Assembly (NCBI GenBank): GCA_036417435.1
Contig: CM070904.1
Coordinates: 63,124,408 to 63,188,407 of the forward strand
Length of the DNA: 64,000 nucleotides
DNA from: Inia geoffrensis
Taxonomy: Eukaryota > Chordata > Mammalia > Artiodactyla > Iniidae
Direction of reading: 5' to 3'
Positions 25,566-36,999 of the stretch are shown one piece after another. Position numbers and translations under genes: made by a program. The first letter of the stretch is position 1; every line of letters begins with the position of its first letter. Under the pieces are notes generated by a model. That model was not told where the DNA came from. It did no database searches and saw only the letters and a program-made list of their open reading frames with translations.

Positions 25566-26194
25566 CTGTAGTAAACTTTATTAAGTTAGTATTTATAACT
25601 ATTCCACAGTTTATATTCCCTTTACTAATCCATCCCATCTCACCTGGGCTAACTTCTTGGTTGACATTGTTCCAAGTAAGAACATAGCTCTTTTCTGTTT
25701 TAAAAGCGTAATCTCAGAAATGAAATCAAATATTGGCTACAGTCAGTTGCCTGAGCCACCTGAAAATAAATGTTCCTTTTGCATGAAAGGATCTCAACTA
25801 AATTTTAGAGAGAATCTTTGATATGAACCCTGGAATAAAGCGGTAGTTATTGCTATAGGTTAAATATGTATCATTGAAGACTTACCACCTTTATTCAGTA
25901 TTAGCCTTTTAAAGTTTAGATTCCCGGAAAAAAAAAATGGAAAAAATAACTAAGAGGTTGTTTTATCTTATATACCATAAAGAAGAGAACGTTTCTGTTT
26001 TTAATTTCCTTTTGAAGTATATGGCTTCAGGCAATCAAATAAATTGGTACAATGTCAAAATAAATAAATAAATAAAGTTTAGATTCCTTCCATATGAGAG
26101 GTATTAATGAGTTTGAATTGAATTATCTTTAAAAGTTCCATAACTCAATTTAATTTTGCTGACTTTAGTTGCTTAAAATTTTTAAGAAAAAATA

Positions 26195-26880
26195 TGATTC
26201 TGATTAAAAATTTTTATTGCATTTCTTCTTCTCCCCTAGCTTTTTGGAGCTATAAATTGACAAATAAAAATTTTATATATTTACAATGTATAGCATGATG
26301 TTTTGATATATGTATACATTATGAAATGATTACCACAGTCAATCTAATTAACATATCCATCACTTCACATGGTTATTTTTCTTTTTTATTGTGGTAAAAA
26401 CATTTAAGATTTATACTCTTAGCAAATTTCAAGTATACAATACAGTAGTATTAACTATAGTTGCCATGCTATGCACTAGATCTCCAGAACTTATCCATCT
26501 GCATGACTGAAACTTCGTACTCAACATCTTCCCATTTGCCCTACCCCCCAAACCCTGGTAACCACCGTTCTACTCTGCTTCTATGAGTTTGGCTTTTTTA
26601 GGTTCCACATATAAGTGAGATCATGCTATATTTGTTTTTCTGTGCCTGTCTTATCTTATTTTACATGACATACTGTCCTCCAGGTTCATCCATATTGTCT
26701 CCAATGACAGGATTTCCTTCTTTTTTAAAGCTGATGTGTTCGACCTTAAAATGTGTGTGTGTGTGTGTGTGTATACACACACAATATTCTATTGTATATA
26801 TACCACGTTTTCTTTATCTACTCATCCATCATCAATTGACACTTAGACTGAATTCATATCTTGGCTATTGTGAATCATTT
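26195..26880 (-). mobile_element. old L1 (L1M-like) 3' region, antisense
   Basis: Reversed L1 3' text with 'taaccaccgttctactctg', 'ataagtgagatcatgc' and 'ttggctattgtgaatca'. A TG repeat sits inside it. Confidence 0.75.
26751..26783. repeat. (TG)n followed by (AC)n, self-complementary
   Basis: About ten TG units, TATA, then five AC units; the two halves can pair with each other. Confidence 0.9.
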
Positions 26881-29800
26881 CTGTATTTTTCACATTGATT
26901 TATAAAAAAAACAAAATACTTTCACTTTTAGTACCAAATATTAAAAAGGCAGGCGTTGGGGAAAATATACATTTCTTTCTTTGAAGTGTTGGTATCTAAC
27001 AGATCTTGGATTCCAACACAAAAACATTTCCCATTATCGCTGCATTAAGAATAAGAAGGTTTTGGACTAATTAAATATTAGCCACTTTTTGTTTTTTCTC
27101 CTTCTTAAATATCATTGCATATTCAACTAAGTCTTGAACAGAACCTTTTTTATATATAATACACATCTATGAGAAGCTTAAATTGATTTACACTAAAACA
27201 AATTCTCCCAATTTACATAAGAGGAAATTTAAGGAATCATTTCACAACGTCTTCCAACTGCTTCAAATGGGTTTATCTTAATGATTTAGTTGAATGACTT
27301 ATCCAGTGCCATACTGGAAGTGTAAATGAAAAGTACGACGTGTAAAACTCTTATTTCAGTATTCATTCCACAAGTTCGCCATTTCCAAACTAGTACTTGG
27401 AACAGTTTATAATGTTAAGTATTTTAAGTTTTAGTACCTCAAAATAAATTCATTTGTTGAATGATTTAATGTTAAAATCTCCTAAAATATAATGTTCAGA
27501 ATTCTCTTGCTTTCTTATTTGAAGTTGTAATAACTTCAACTTCCTGCAGTGCGGGGTCCACCTGGATAATATTTGAAAATAGAAAAATACAAATTATCTC
27601 TTTTAATGTTTACTTACTCTCTGGGATGCCCAGCAAACTGAGTAGTCTTCATTAGGTAAGATCATTTAGCATTTAAAAGAAAGTCTGAGTTTCTGGGGAA
27701 AGTGTTGGAGTTGCTGTTAGCTATACTAATCCTAAATCCTTTGAAAAGATAAATGATGTTTTTCAGAAAGTTGTGTTCGATTGCTACAGTGGAAAATAAT
27801 ATTAACATTCTATACCCATTTTAGATAAACCCTACTTCAAAATGTCAGAACTGCTTTGCTTTTTCTTGAACTAACATGTTATGGTCTTTTTCAAAATTTT
27901 TTCTTAGGATGTGGGGACATAAAACTTTCATTTGAAATATATCAATAGACTTATTTGGTGCAAATGATAGAAGGTGCAATGCATTGCTCAGTACAATCAG
28001 TAATATGTCTCTTCAATAATGATAACAAAAATGATAGTAAGCAGAACTGTTCCTAACCCCAAAGAAGCTTGAAGTCCTTAGTTTAGATACTTCATAGAAA
28101 TTCCTCAATAAGTCAGTCCTCCTTTTACCCCCTGCCAACACAAGCAAGAAATCTTTTCCAGATAAATTCACCCACACCGGTTATCAAATCTTAACATCGC
28201 AGAAGTAAGTCAATACCGGTTATTTGGCGAGCCAGCTAAAATTTATCATTCTTCTCCTGCCTTTTCCTTTACCTCTTTCCCACTCCCACCCCCACCCCTT
28301 AGATTTTAGGCTTCTTAAACTTCAGAAGCAGTCATTCCTACTTTATATCAAAATCAGTACTTTGAAAATCAGAGTAGTCTTCACTACTGTTTTCTGTAAC
28401 TACCTTCATTTTCAGACTAAAATTACAGAGCACTTCTTTTTGGTTCTTTCTAGCTCCTAATAGGATATTTTTATTTCATGTTGAGAATTTCAAATAGTAA
28501 ATTTTAAAAGGAGATTAATTACTCTATTAATCACTTGTTTTATTATTTATTTAATATCTTAAATTGTCAAATGTTTCCGTTCTCTTAATATTACTTCTGC
28601 TCTGATTTTGTTGCTGTAGATTTAATATAACCTTTTAAGAGTTTGTTTTTATACTTGTAGCATCCTGAATGATTGGTTAGCTTTAAAATGTTGCCTTTCT
28701 TCCTAGTCCACACTAAAATCCATTGAGTGTTCTAATTGCACATAACACTAAAGAAAAGCCTTGTCTACCACTTTTAAAAACAAACTGTGAATGTGAAAAT
28801 GTCTTTTGATATGACTGCTTTATAAAGCTCAGTAAAGCAGTTTTAATCCAGAAGAAGACATGGCCTAAATATTTGTCAGACAAAAAGTATTCAGCAGCAA
28901 ATGATCTTTTTTTTACCTGAGTCTAATGATATAATATATAAAAATAATTGTTTGGGTTGCTAAGATTATATTTTACTAATTACTGTAAAGTAATACACTA
29001 TTTTAGAAATGGTAAGCAAACACTAGTATTTAGAAAAAGCTGAAAAAGTAGAGCAATAGACTGAAGAAATTGGAGAAGATACTAATTTTAAGAGAAACAA
29101 ACTAGAATCAGGTTTTTTCCCTAAAGAACAAATAAGACTCTTAAGAAATTGAAAGAACCTTTTAAAAAGCAAGATTATAAGGGAGATGTACTCAGATGAT
29201 AAGAAACAATGAAGTAAAATCATCCATTTTAGTAAGAGCTACAATGACCTTAATTGAATAAAATCTAAAAAGTCATCTAATATAAAAAACACTGGTTTGA
29301 ATTTGAACTTAAATAAGACCCTATACAGTTTTGGCCGAATTATAAATGATTGAATAATATTAGGACTCCTTCAAATATTTAGATTTATCAATTTGTAGTT
29401 TTAAAAGGTACACAAAGTTCTCTAGGTATGACTAAAGATTTTTCAAAAATCTAAATGTTGACTTTTGTGTCATGATGAATGTAATACCAGTAGAAACCAC
29501 AGGGTGGTGGCAGGAACTTGTGTTAAAGGAGCTTAAATACATAATTGCACTATCTTTAAAATGTTTGTTAAATGCTAAGGAGCTGTAGCTTGGCCTTCTT
29601 TATTCCTCTAATACAGCCGCATTTCTCAGCAAAGAATCTATAACAAAATACAAAGACATTGATTTAAATGTATAGGCCAACAATGGAAAAAAAAGTAAAC
29701 TCACACAGATATGTTTCTTAAAGTTTCTAGTCATGTCAGATGCTTGGTGATCAGAGTAGCAATTTCATCAAGATATGAATTTGAGGAAATTTCTTGAATT

Positions 29801-29923
29801 AGCAATACCGGAAATAGTAATTGAAGAAGTTACCAGAAATACTTCATGTCTTCATCTTATTTTTCTACTTTCATTTGTCTTTTTCCCTGAATGTTCTCGT
29901 TGGAAAAAAAAAAATCTATTGTA

Positions 29924-29925
<2 letters not shown>

Positions 29926-29957
<32 letters not shown>
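29926..29957. repeat. (AT)16 tract
   Basis: Pure AT dinucleotide run ending 122 bases before the TANK exon at 30080. Confidence 0.95.
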
Positions 29958-29961
<4 letters not shown>

Positions 29962-30079
29962 AAGCTAACAAAACTTATTTTTCATTGAGGAAGATAAATT
30001 TTCTATTGTGTTTTCTGGTAACCCGTTCTCATTTGAGTTTAGAAGCAATTTAAAGTGGTAATCATTTTATATCTTTAAG

Positions 30080-30156
30080 GTAAGAAGACAAGAGGTTTCT
30101 TCTCCAAGAAAAGAAACTTCACCAAGGAGTCTTGGCATTCCTTTATTCCATGAAAG
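30080..30156 (+). CDS. TANK: TANK coding exon, residues 110-135
   Basis: 77-bp exon encoding VRRQEVSSPRKETSPRSLG... to FHE plus two bases of an Arg codon. It is a Ser/Pro/Arg-rich linker leading into the TBK1-binding segment. The acceptor is ctttaag. The exon itself begins GTAAGA, so the 3' splice site is directly followed by a consensus 5' splice site (see findings). The donor is GAAAG/gtagtt. It enters in phase 0 and leaves in phase 2, so skipping it would shift the frame. Confidence 0.92.
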
Positions 30157-30796
30157 GTAGTTCTATATCCTTTTTTGCCAACCCTACAAATTATAAATAT
30201 TGAAATATATTTTTATGTACATATTTTAAATTTTTAGCAATTGTAAGAAAAAGCAGCCTTTTAAAACTAGAAGAGACCAACTCAAGGCTCCTCCATGTTA
30301 AAATGACCTAAATAAGTCATACAGTTAATAGCAAAGATGGGTCTAAAAACCGAATTCTCTGAAGTTCTCCTGTTTCAATAGAACAAGTACTATGGCCACA
30401 TGGTTTTATATGGATGGCTCTTAATGTTAACCTTATCAAAGTGAGGAATATTTAATTTTTTCTATTTAAGATGTTCACAGAGGACAAAAAGTCAATACAC
30501 TGAAATTTCTAATGTAAGAATGAGACAGCCAGCATAAGTGTGATATATGAATAAGTAGGTATGCTAGTCTTTGCTACATTTATGTATTAGAACTTTATCA
30601 CTTACTTTCTACCTGGCTCTCCAAATATTAAAGTTGTTTTAGGAAACATTTTCTAGGAATTTAAAATGATTTTTCTTTAACTTTAACCGTTCAGTAATTA
30701 TTTTGTGGTACATTAAAAAGTACTATGTAAATTCAATCATGATTTTTAAAATTTGAAGATATAGCCTTACATTTTAAAATGTTGATTTATTTTTAG
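30157..30796 (+). other. TANK: TANK intron
   Basis: 640-bp AT-rich intron. No repeats of recent type, no other feature seen. Confidence 0.8.
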
Positions 30797-30912
30797 AGGT
30801 TATATAGAGAAGACTTTCCGGGATCTGAAAGAAGAATTTCATAGAATATGCATGCTAGCCAAAGCACAGAAAGACCACTTAAGCAAACTTAATGTACCAG
30901 CCACCGTAACTG
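30797..30912 (+). CDS. TANK: TANK coding exon, residues 135-174 (TBK1/IKKe-binding segment)
   Basis: 116-bp exon after the acceptor tatttttag. It encodes a helix-forming, charged stretch: IEKTFRDLKEEFHRICMLAK, then about ten residues ending HLSKL, then a short linker. This is the TBD (TBK1/IKKi-binding domain) shared by TANK, NAP1 (AZI2) and SINTBAD (TBKBP1), through which these adaptors hold the kinases TBK1 and IKKe. The donor is ACTG/gtaagg. Residues closely match human TANK, with conservative changes (Trp to Arg after TF, Lys to Arg before ICML). Confidence 0.94.
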
Positions 30913-33428
30913 GTAAGGTTTGATTTAATGTACAGTAATCTTAATTTTATTGGTTGAAACTGATTTATTTTTTATTGTGAAAATATTTCTAAATGCTTAT
31001 TAAGTGCTGAGGATCTATAACTTGCGCCTCTCACCACTTATAATGGGTAAGTACTGTTTAAATTCTGTGATGTATTGCATTATATAATTATTGGCCTTTT
31101 CCCTCTCTATTTTATGTGGCACTATGTAGATTGAACTGAATGACATAATTACTAATCATCTTAATGAGAAGTCCCACCTTGGAAAAATAAATATAGGATA
31201 TATCTCTCAAAGTCTTCAGTTGCTATTTGGGGGGTCTTATTAAACATTAATTGATGTATTAGTAAGCAACCTTGAAGCTACACTATCACATATGAGCTAA
31301 GTAAAATTATAATATTAGGTTTGTTTTTAACTTCTGCCTAAAAGTTAATTGGACACCGTGGATAGATTCTTTTAATTTGATTGAAGAAATAAACATTTCA
31401 CATTTCATGAGGCCAGTTCTGTTGGAGGTACAAAGTACAAATTAAATATAAAATATAACTTAAAAGGAATATCTGTTTTACAGATATATTGCAGTGTGTT
31501 TTTTAGAAGCTCCACCCTTCCCTAAAACCCCAGACCGGCTTCCTGGTATTTGCCTCAGTAGTTCGATATGAATAGCAAAATACCAGGGATTGAATCTGGC
31601 TACCATGCACTCCTGTAAACAAAAGGAAGGTAAACTGATGGTTTATAATGGTAAATTCTCCTTTACCCTTGTGATTTGATATATTCTACCTACAATTCCG
31701 AAGAGCTGTGATTTACAGTTTTTACTCCGAAAGATGTTGCAGCAGTGCTAACACTCCTTTCATTAAAGATCACTTTCCATTTCTTAGCAGCTCTTATAGC
31801 TAGACTAGTTAAAAAATAATTTTATAGGGTAAATTCACTTTTTGCTTACTACTACCGTTTTATTTTCAGAAAAGGTACACAGTATGCTGTTGGAGAAGCA
31901 AAACAATCTTTGTAGACAAACATAATTTACTTCTTCCCCTCCCTTCCCTCTGCTTCCCCAAAAGGAACTCTAATGTTTCCACCTTAATTTTTGTCCTTTT
32001 CTTGAGAATTTGATCTTTTGTGCAGACCGAAGACACTAGGTAGTTCTGAAGTACCAATAAAAGAATTATCTTTATTTAAAATCTACTAGCTATAGAGATG
32101 TAGTACCTAGAATTAATCATGCTTTTTTGAACATCAGCGTAGTATCAAAACATTGTAATGGTGACGTATTCATTGTTACACAAAGAACCTACCCCGTTAT
32201 CAATGGCTTAATACTTTGACCATTTTTAAATTGCACAAATCTAAATCTGAGTATGTATCTGTCAACTAGAATACTGAGTGTTTAACTTCAATTTCCTTCC
32301 CACTAAAACTGCTTCCTAACATTATTCTTATGTTTTATATTAACTGTGTCACAAATAATAAATACAACATTATTCTTGAAATGTTTTAGGTCTTTTGTGC
32401 TACAGACTCCAGTGGAGTTTTGCTGGCTCCAAACAAACCACAATATCAAATATTATGTTTCTGACAGTAGTAGATCAAAGGGGGAAAGAAAGAAAAAGAA
32501 ATATTTTGGAAAAAGATGCCTATTCAGGTTTTTTAAGTGAACACTACATTGAATACAAATGGAAAGGAGCTATTTTAAATGTGATTTGCATAATACAGCT
32601 GGAAAGAGTTTATTTAACATTATTGTCCCCTGTGTTATTTTTTTGTTAAAATTTGATTTTTACTTTTAAGTAAACAGATATAATTCATAAATTGCTGAGT
32701 TAGTAGAATTGTACATTTTCTTTTTATTTTTTTGCTTCTCATCCACATGACAGTAGCCTTGAGAAAGGACAAAGGTAAAATGTATGTTTAAGTAATTGTG
32801 GCTTCAAAAAAAAGTACTGTTTGGTCCATGAAGTAGGATCATATTTCAGTGGCGATCAGGAGACAAGGATATAGGACTAGAGGCTAAAACAACCCTCAGA
32901 TCTTTTTCTTTTGTCAATATACAAGGTAATTAAACTGAAAAGTCATCCAAATGGACAGCCTATACTTAAAATTTAGAAGCCTAAAAAATTTTCTCATTAT
33001 ACTTTTTTTTCCTTGCAGGAATACACGTCTTGACAAAACAAAACAAAATAGAAAGACAATTAGCTCACCTGATCATGTTTCTTAGTATAGTGTCAGAATG
33101 ACAAGTGCTTTCATGCACCTTGTTTGATTTTTAAGTTTTCTAAGCTTGGATTTCTAGTAACCTTAGAAATCTTAACGTTTAAAAAAAAATTTTTTTGTGT
33201 GTGAATAGTAACACTCATTGCTTGAACAGATTAATTCAAAAGATTAATGTGCTGAGGTATGCCAGCTAGCTATACTAAAAGAAAATATATGCTTTATTAC
33301 ACCTGTTTGGGTTTTCCATGTTTTGTTCACAAAGGGGATATCTACTACTGGAAAAGAAATTCAAAGCACATTTCTGTCATTTTGGAGAGACTTCTCTATA
33401 ATTTAGAAACCAGCATGTTCAGTTTATC

Positions 33429-33600
33429 ATAATGGTTCAGAGCACAGGCTCTAGGCTGCCTGGGTTCCAGTTCCAGATCTGTCACTCATTCATTAGCTGT
33501 GTAGCCGTGGAATTAACCCCTAAATTAATGCACAAACAATGGTTATAAGTGTGTGGCACATAGAAGTGCTGTATATGTTAATAGTTGTCATTAGAAGCAG
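33429..33600 (+). mobile_element. MIR SINE remnant
   Basis: AATGGTTCAGAGCACAGGCT, CTGCCTGGGTTCCAGTTCC and TTAGCTGTGTAGCC match MIR. Confidence 0.85.
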
Positions 33601-33839
33601 CAGCAGATTCTTTATTCTCCTGTTCTACTGAAGAACATTTTGATAAGTGTTTCCTCCTTCTCAGGTGTTGTAATCTACAAAGAAAGTACTGTTTCCTAGA
33701 ATGTCCTGCCACTCTTATGTGTACTACCAGGAAAAATGACAGCAATTGAGCTTGGTCTCAATTACTGTACCACTCCTAGTTACAGACAGATTATCTAGTA
33801 AATGTACATTATTATGCTAGGCTCTGTGGGAAAGAGAAC

Positions 33840-34480
33840 ACAGATTCATTCAGAAGGCATTTATTGAAGGCATGCTATGTGCAGGCACTGGGCAGGGTAC
33901 TGGAGATAAGTGGGAAACAAAACATAGTTTAGGACCTCAAGAAACCTACTTCAATGGGAGAAAGAGGTATATTTGCAAATACAATGCAGTGTATAGTCCT
34001 CAGAGCACCCAAGAGTCATAACTAAACCAGTCTTGGGAAACCAGAGAGAACCATCCAGAGAAATTAATGCCTAAGCCAAGAAATGAAGGACGAATAAGAG
34101 TCAGGCAAAGAGTAATGGAAGGGGGAAGTTCAGGCAGTCTGCACAGCATGTGCAAAGGCCCAAAGACAAGAGAGCATGGCTGTTTGGACAACTGTACCAA
34201 AGTTCATTATAGCTGGAGTAAGGAGTAGAGCAGATGTGGTGAAAGATGACAGCATGGAGAGGTGACAAAGGGCCAATCATGCACAGCTTTATATGAGTTT
34301 TAGGGCTGAAGGTCTTGGAGAACCATGAAAAGGTTTTATTAAGAAGGTAACATGACCAGATTTGTATTTTAGAAAAACTAAGAGAGGGTTGGGGAAAGCA
34401 GTGTAGACAATAGAGTGGATATGAGAAAAATGTAGAGGCAAGGAAGTGGTTCAAAGGCTGCTGTAATCCAGTAAGAGAAG
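33840..34480. mobile_element. ancient interspersed repeat remnant
   Basis: Same old repeat as at 480-1130, longer here: 'gcatttattgaaggcatgc', 'cagcatgtgcaaaggccc', 'aaggtaacatgaccaga'. Family not named. Confidence 0.55.
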
Positions 34481-34851
34481 ATGGTACATACTAAAGAGAG
34501 GTTAGTAGGCATATAACAGGGTGAACCAAAGAAGCTGTTTGCATTGTACTACAATCATGTCCAAACAGAAAACATCTGTGTTGGAATGTGCTGTGGCAAA
34601 AGAGAGAAAAGTGTCACAAGTCTGCAAAGACCAAAGGAAGAGAAAAGAACTGACATTTGTTAAGTGCCTACGAATCTGGGCAGACACTGTGCGCAGTGCT
34701 CTGTATACCCCGTCTGCTCAAATAGGCATCATTGGTTAATGTATAACTTCACTGATGACTACTTTTTTAAAGTGCTAGTTTAAAATTAAATGTTTACCCT
34801 TTGTCCATTTAATGAAAACATACACATTACCAACCTCCAACCTGTCTTCTT

Positions 34852-35273
34852 TTTTTTTTTCTTTTTTTTTTTGGCTGTGTTGGGTCTTCGTTGCTGCCCG
34901 CAGGCTTTCTCTAGTTGCAGTGAGAGGGGGCTACCCTTTGTTGCAGTGCGCAGGCTTCTTATTGCAGTGGCTTCTCTTGTTGCAGAGCACAGGCTCTAGG
35001 CGCGTGGGCTTCAGTAGTTGTGGCACGCGGGCTCAGTAGTTGCGGCACGTGGGCCGTAGAGTGCGTGGGCTTCAGTAGTTGTGGCACACAGGCTCTAGGG
35101 CATGCCGGCTCAGTAGATGTGGCTCGAGGGCTCTAGAGCACAGGCTTAGTAGTTGTGGTGCACGGGCTTAGTTGCTCCACAGATGTGGGATCTTCCCGGA
35201 CCAGGGCTCGAACCCATGTCCCCTGCATGGGCAGGCGGATTCTTAACCACTGCAACACCAGGGAAGTCCGTCA
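34852..35273 (-). mobile_element. long-form CHR SINE, expanded internal units
   Basis: Reversed long-form element of about 420 bp with five AGTAGTTGTGGC-type internal units. Target duplication CTGTCTTCTT at 34842-34851 and 35274-35283. Confidence 0.92.
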
Positions 35274-36418
35274 CTGTCTTCTTGAAGTAACATTGTGGAA
35301 TATAATCTAGCTTTTTCTAATGTCTAGGTATCATCAACATGGAGAATGCTTTGATCATTGATTTTTTTGCATTGAAAAATGTAGCCCTTGTTGGCTCTAC
35401 ACTAGACTGTAGTGTTTTCTGAGTCCTTATATCTGCTTTTTTGTTTCTCGTCTCCTCTCGTGCTTTCAGCTGTTACTGATATCTATATCTGCTTTCAACA
35501 ATTTATATCCATACCTAGTAGTTTGTTGCTTGTTACCAGCTATGAACTAGGGAGACATCATCAAGCTTGTTAGAATAAATCTAAAATGAGAATAAGAGCA
35601 AAATTCATCTGTGGGCCTTGTGGCTCTTAGCCTGACTCCTGAAGCACTATTTACTTTCTAGCTTTTGCCTATGTCCTAGAGAGCTGAATTTGTTGGATAA
35701 GTGGCTTCTAGATAAATGAGCTACAGAGGTCCTGGTATCTACCTGATATCTACCTGTTACCTACAGAGGCCTTTTTCTAATAAGATGAGAAAATCATATA
35801 TTCACATAGAGCTTTCTGAACATGCATCCCAAAATTTCATCCTTCTTTTGCCTCCAGTCTTCTCTCTCCCAGCACCCGCCAGCACCACGCCCTCACATAG
35901 TATTAAGAGTAGACAATGGCGAAGCTGATTGGTGATACACTTTGTCACACAGAGATATTGGGGGGAGTAAATGACCTAATTCATATAGATTCATAACCTG
36001 TATACTATATATGTACCTGATAAGGGTTTTTCCTTTTAATAACTTACTTGTCTAAGCAAGCTCACAGTTGCAGCTTCCGTTACTGACAAAATGTTTAGAT
36101 GTATACACTACAAGCAAATGTTTTTTAAGTATAGAGCAGTATAACTGTGAACAAGATGCAAGGCTTACAGCACAAGGGCCTAGGAAAAGACAAAGTAGTT
36201 AAACTGTGACTAATAAGCTACATTCCAATTCACCCACTGGAGACTGCTAATATTTCTGTGTAAGGTGGTAGCAAATGTAAAAAAATCCCAGTTGTCTTCA
36301 GTTGCTGTAAAAGCCAGCAGAAAAAATAATACTCATCTATCCAAAGCTAATTGAACGTTCAGATTTTTAAGAAGGATTGAAATGCGACTGTTTTCCTTTT
36401 GTTTTTTTTCCCCTGCAG

Positions 36419-36999
36419 AGACACAGTGCTCTGTGCCTATACAGTGTACGGATAAAACAGATAAACAAGAAGTGCTATTTAAGCCTCAGGCAAAAGATGT
36501 TATAAATAGAGGTGCACCATGCATCACATCTGTCGCACCAAGAGGATTGGGCCAAGATGAGGAAGACACCTCTTTTGAATCACTTTCTAAATTCAATGTC
36601 AAGTTTCCACCTACGGACAGTGACTCTACTTTCTTACATAGCACTCCAGAAAGACCCAGTGTCCTTGGTCCTGCCTCATGTGAGGCTATGTGCCAGGATA
36701 AATTTAATATGGAGCCCAGAGACAACCCAGGAAACTTTGTCAAAACAGAAGAAACTTTATTTGAAATTCAGGGAATTGACCCCATAGCTTCAGCTATACA
36801 AAACCTGAAAACAACTGACAAAACAAAACCCTCAAATCTTGTAAATACTTGTATCAGGACAACTCTGGATAGAGCTCCGTGTTTGCCACCTGGAGACCAT
36901 AATGCATTATATGTAAATACATTCCCACTTCAGGACCCATCTGATGCACCTTTTCCTTCACACGATTACCCAGGAAAAGCTATCCGAGGACCACAGCAG
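36419..36999 (+). CDS. TANK: TANK main coding exon, residues 174-367 (TRAF-binding)
   Basis: 581-bp exon, the largest of the gene, with the acceptor ttttttcccctgcag and the donor CAG/gtaact. Close to its start it encodes SVPIQCTDKT: the PxQxT core (PIQCT, residues 180-184, bases 36436-36450) is the TRAF2/TRAF3-binding motif of TANK and is intact. The rest is a largely disordered, Ser/Thr/Pro/Asp-rich region with well conserved blocks (DTSFESLSKFNVKFPP, TEETLFEIQGIDPIASAIQN). It is open throughout and preserves phase (2 bases + 193 codons). Confidence 0.96.

Larger units (their letters stand above)
8105..30079 (+). other. TANK: TANK 22-kb intron, repeat-rich
   Basis: This is the largest intron visible. 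It holds CHR SINEs in both orientations between 11561 and 25565, antisense L1 pieces (10831-10962, 13967-14487, 16431-18741), old L1M remnants (about 8600-9000, 22825-23760, 26195-26880), MIR pieces and a (AT)16 tract close to the downstream exon. The segments 9000-10800, 19295-20580 and 26900-29920 are unremarkable AT-rich sequence in which I see no exon or RNA gene. Confidence 0.8.
30913..36418 (+). other. TANK: TANK intron
   Basis: 5.5-kb intron. It holds a MIR-like repeat (33429-33600), a long diverged repeat remnant (about 33840-34480) and one expanded antisense CHR SINE (34852-35273). The remaining AT-rich sequence shows no exon-like signal. Confidence 0.8.

Noticed and set aside
36382..36418. 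Upstream ATG giving a longer open frame into the large TANK exon
   Set aside because: The 12 extra codons are the polypyrimidine tract and acceptor of the intron; the exon starts at 36419.
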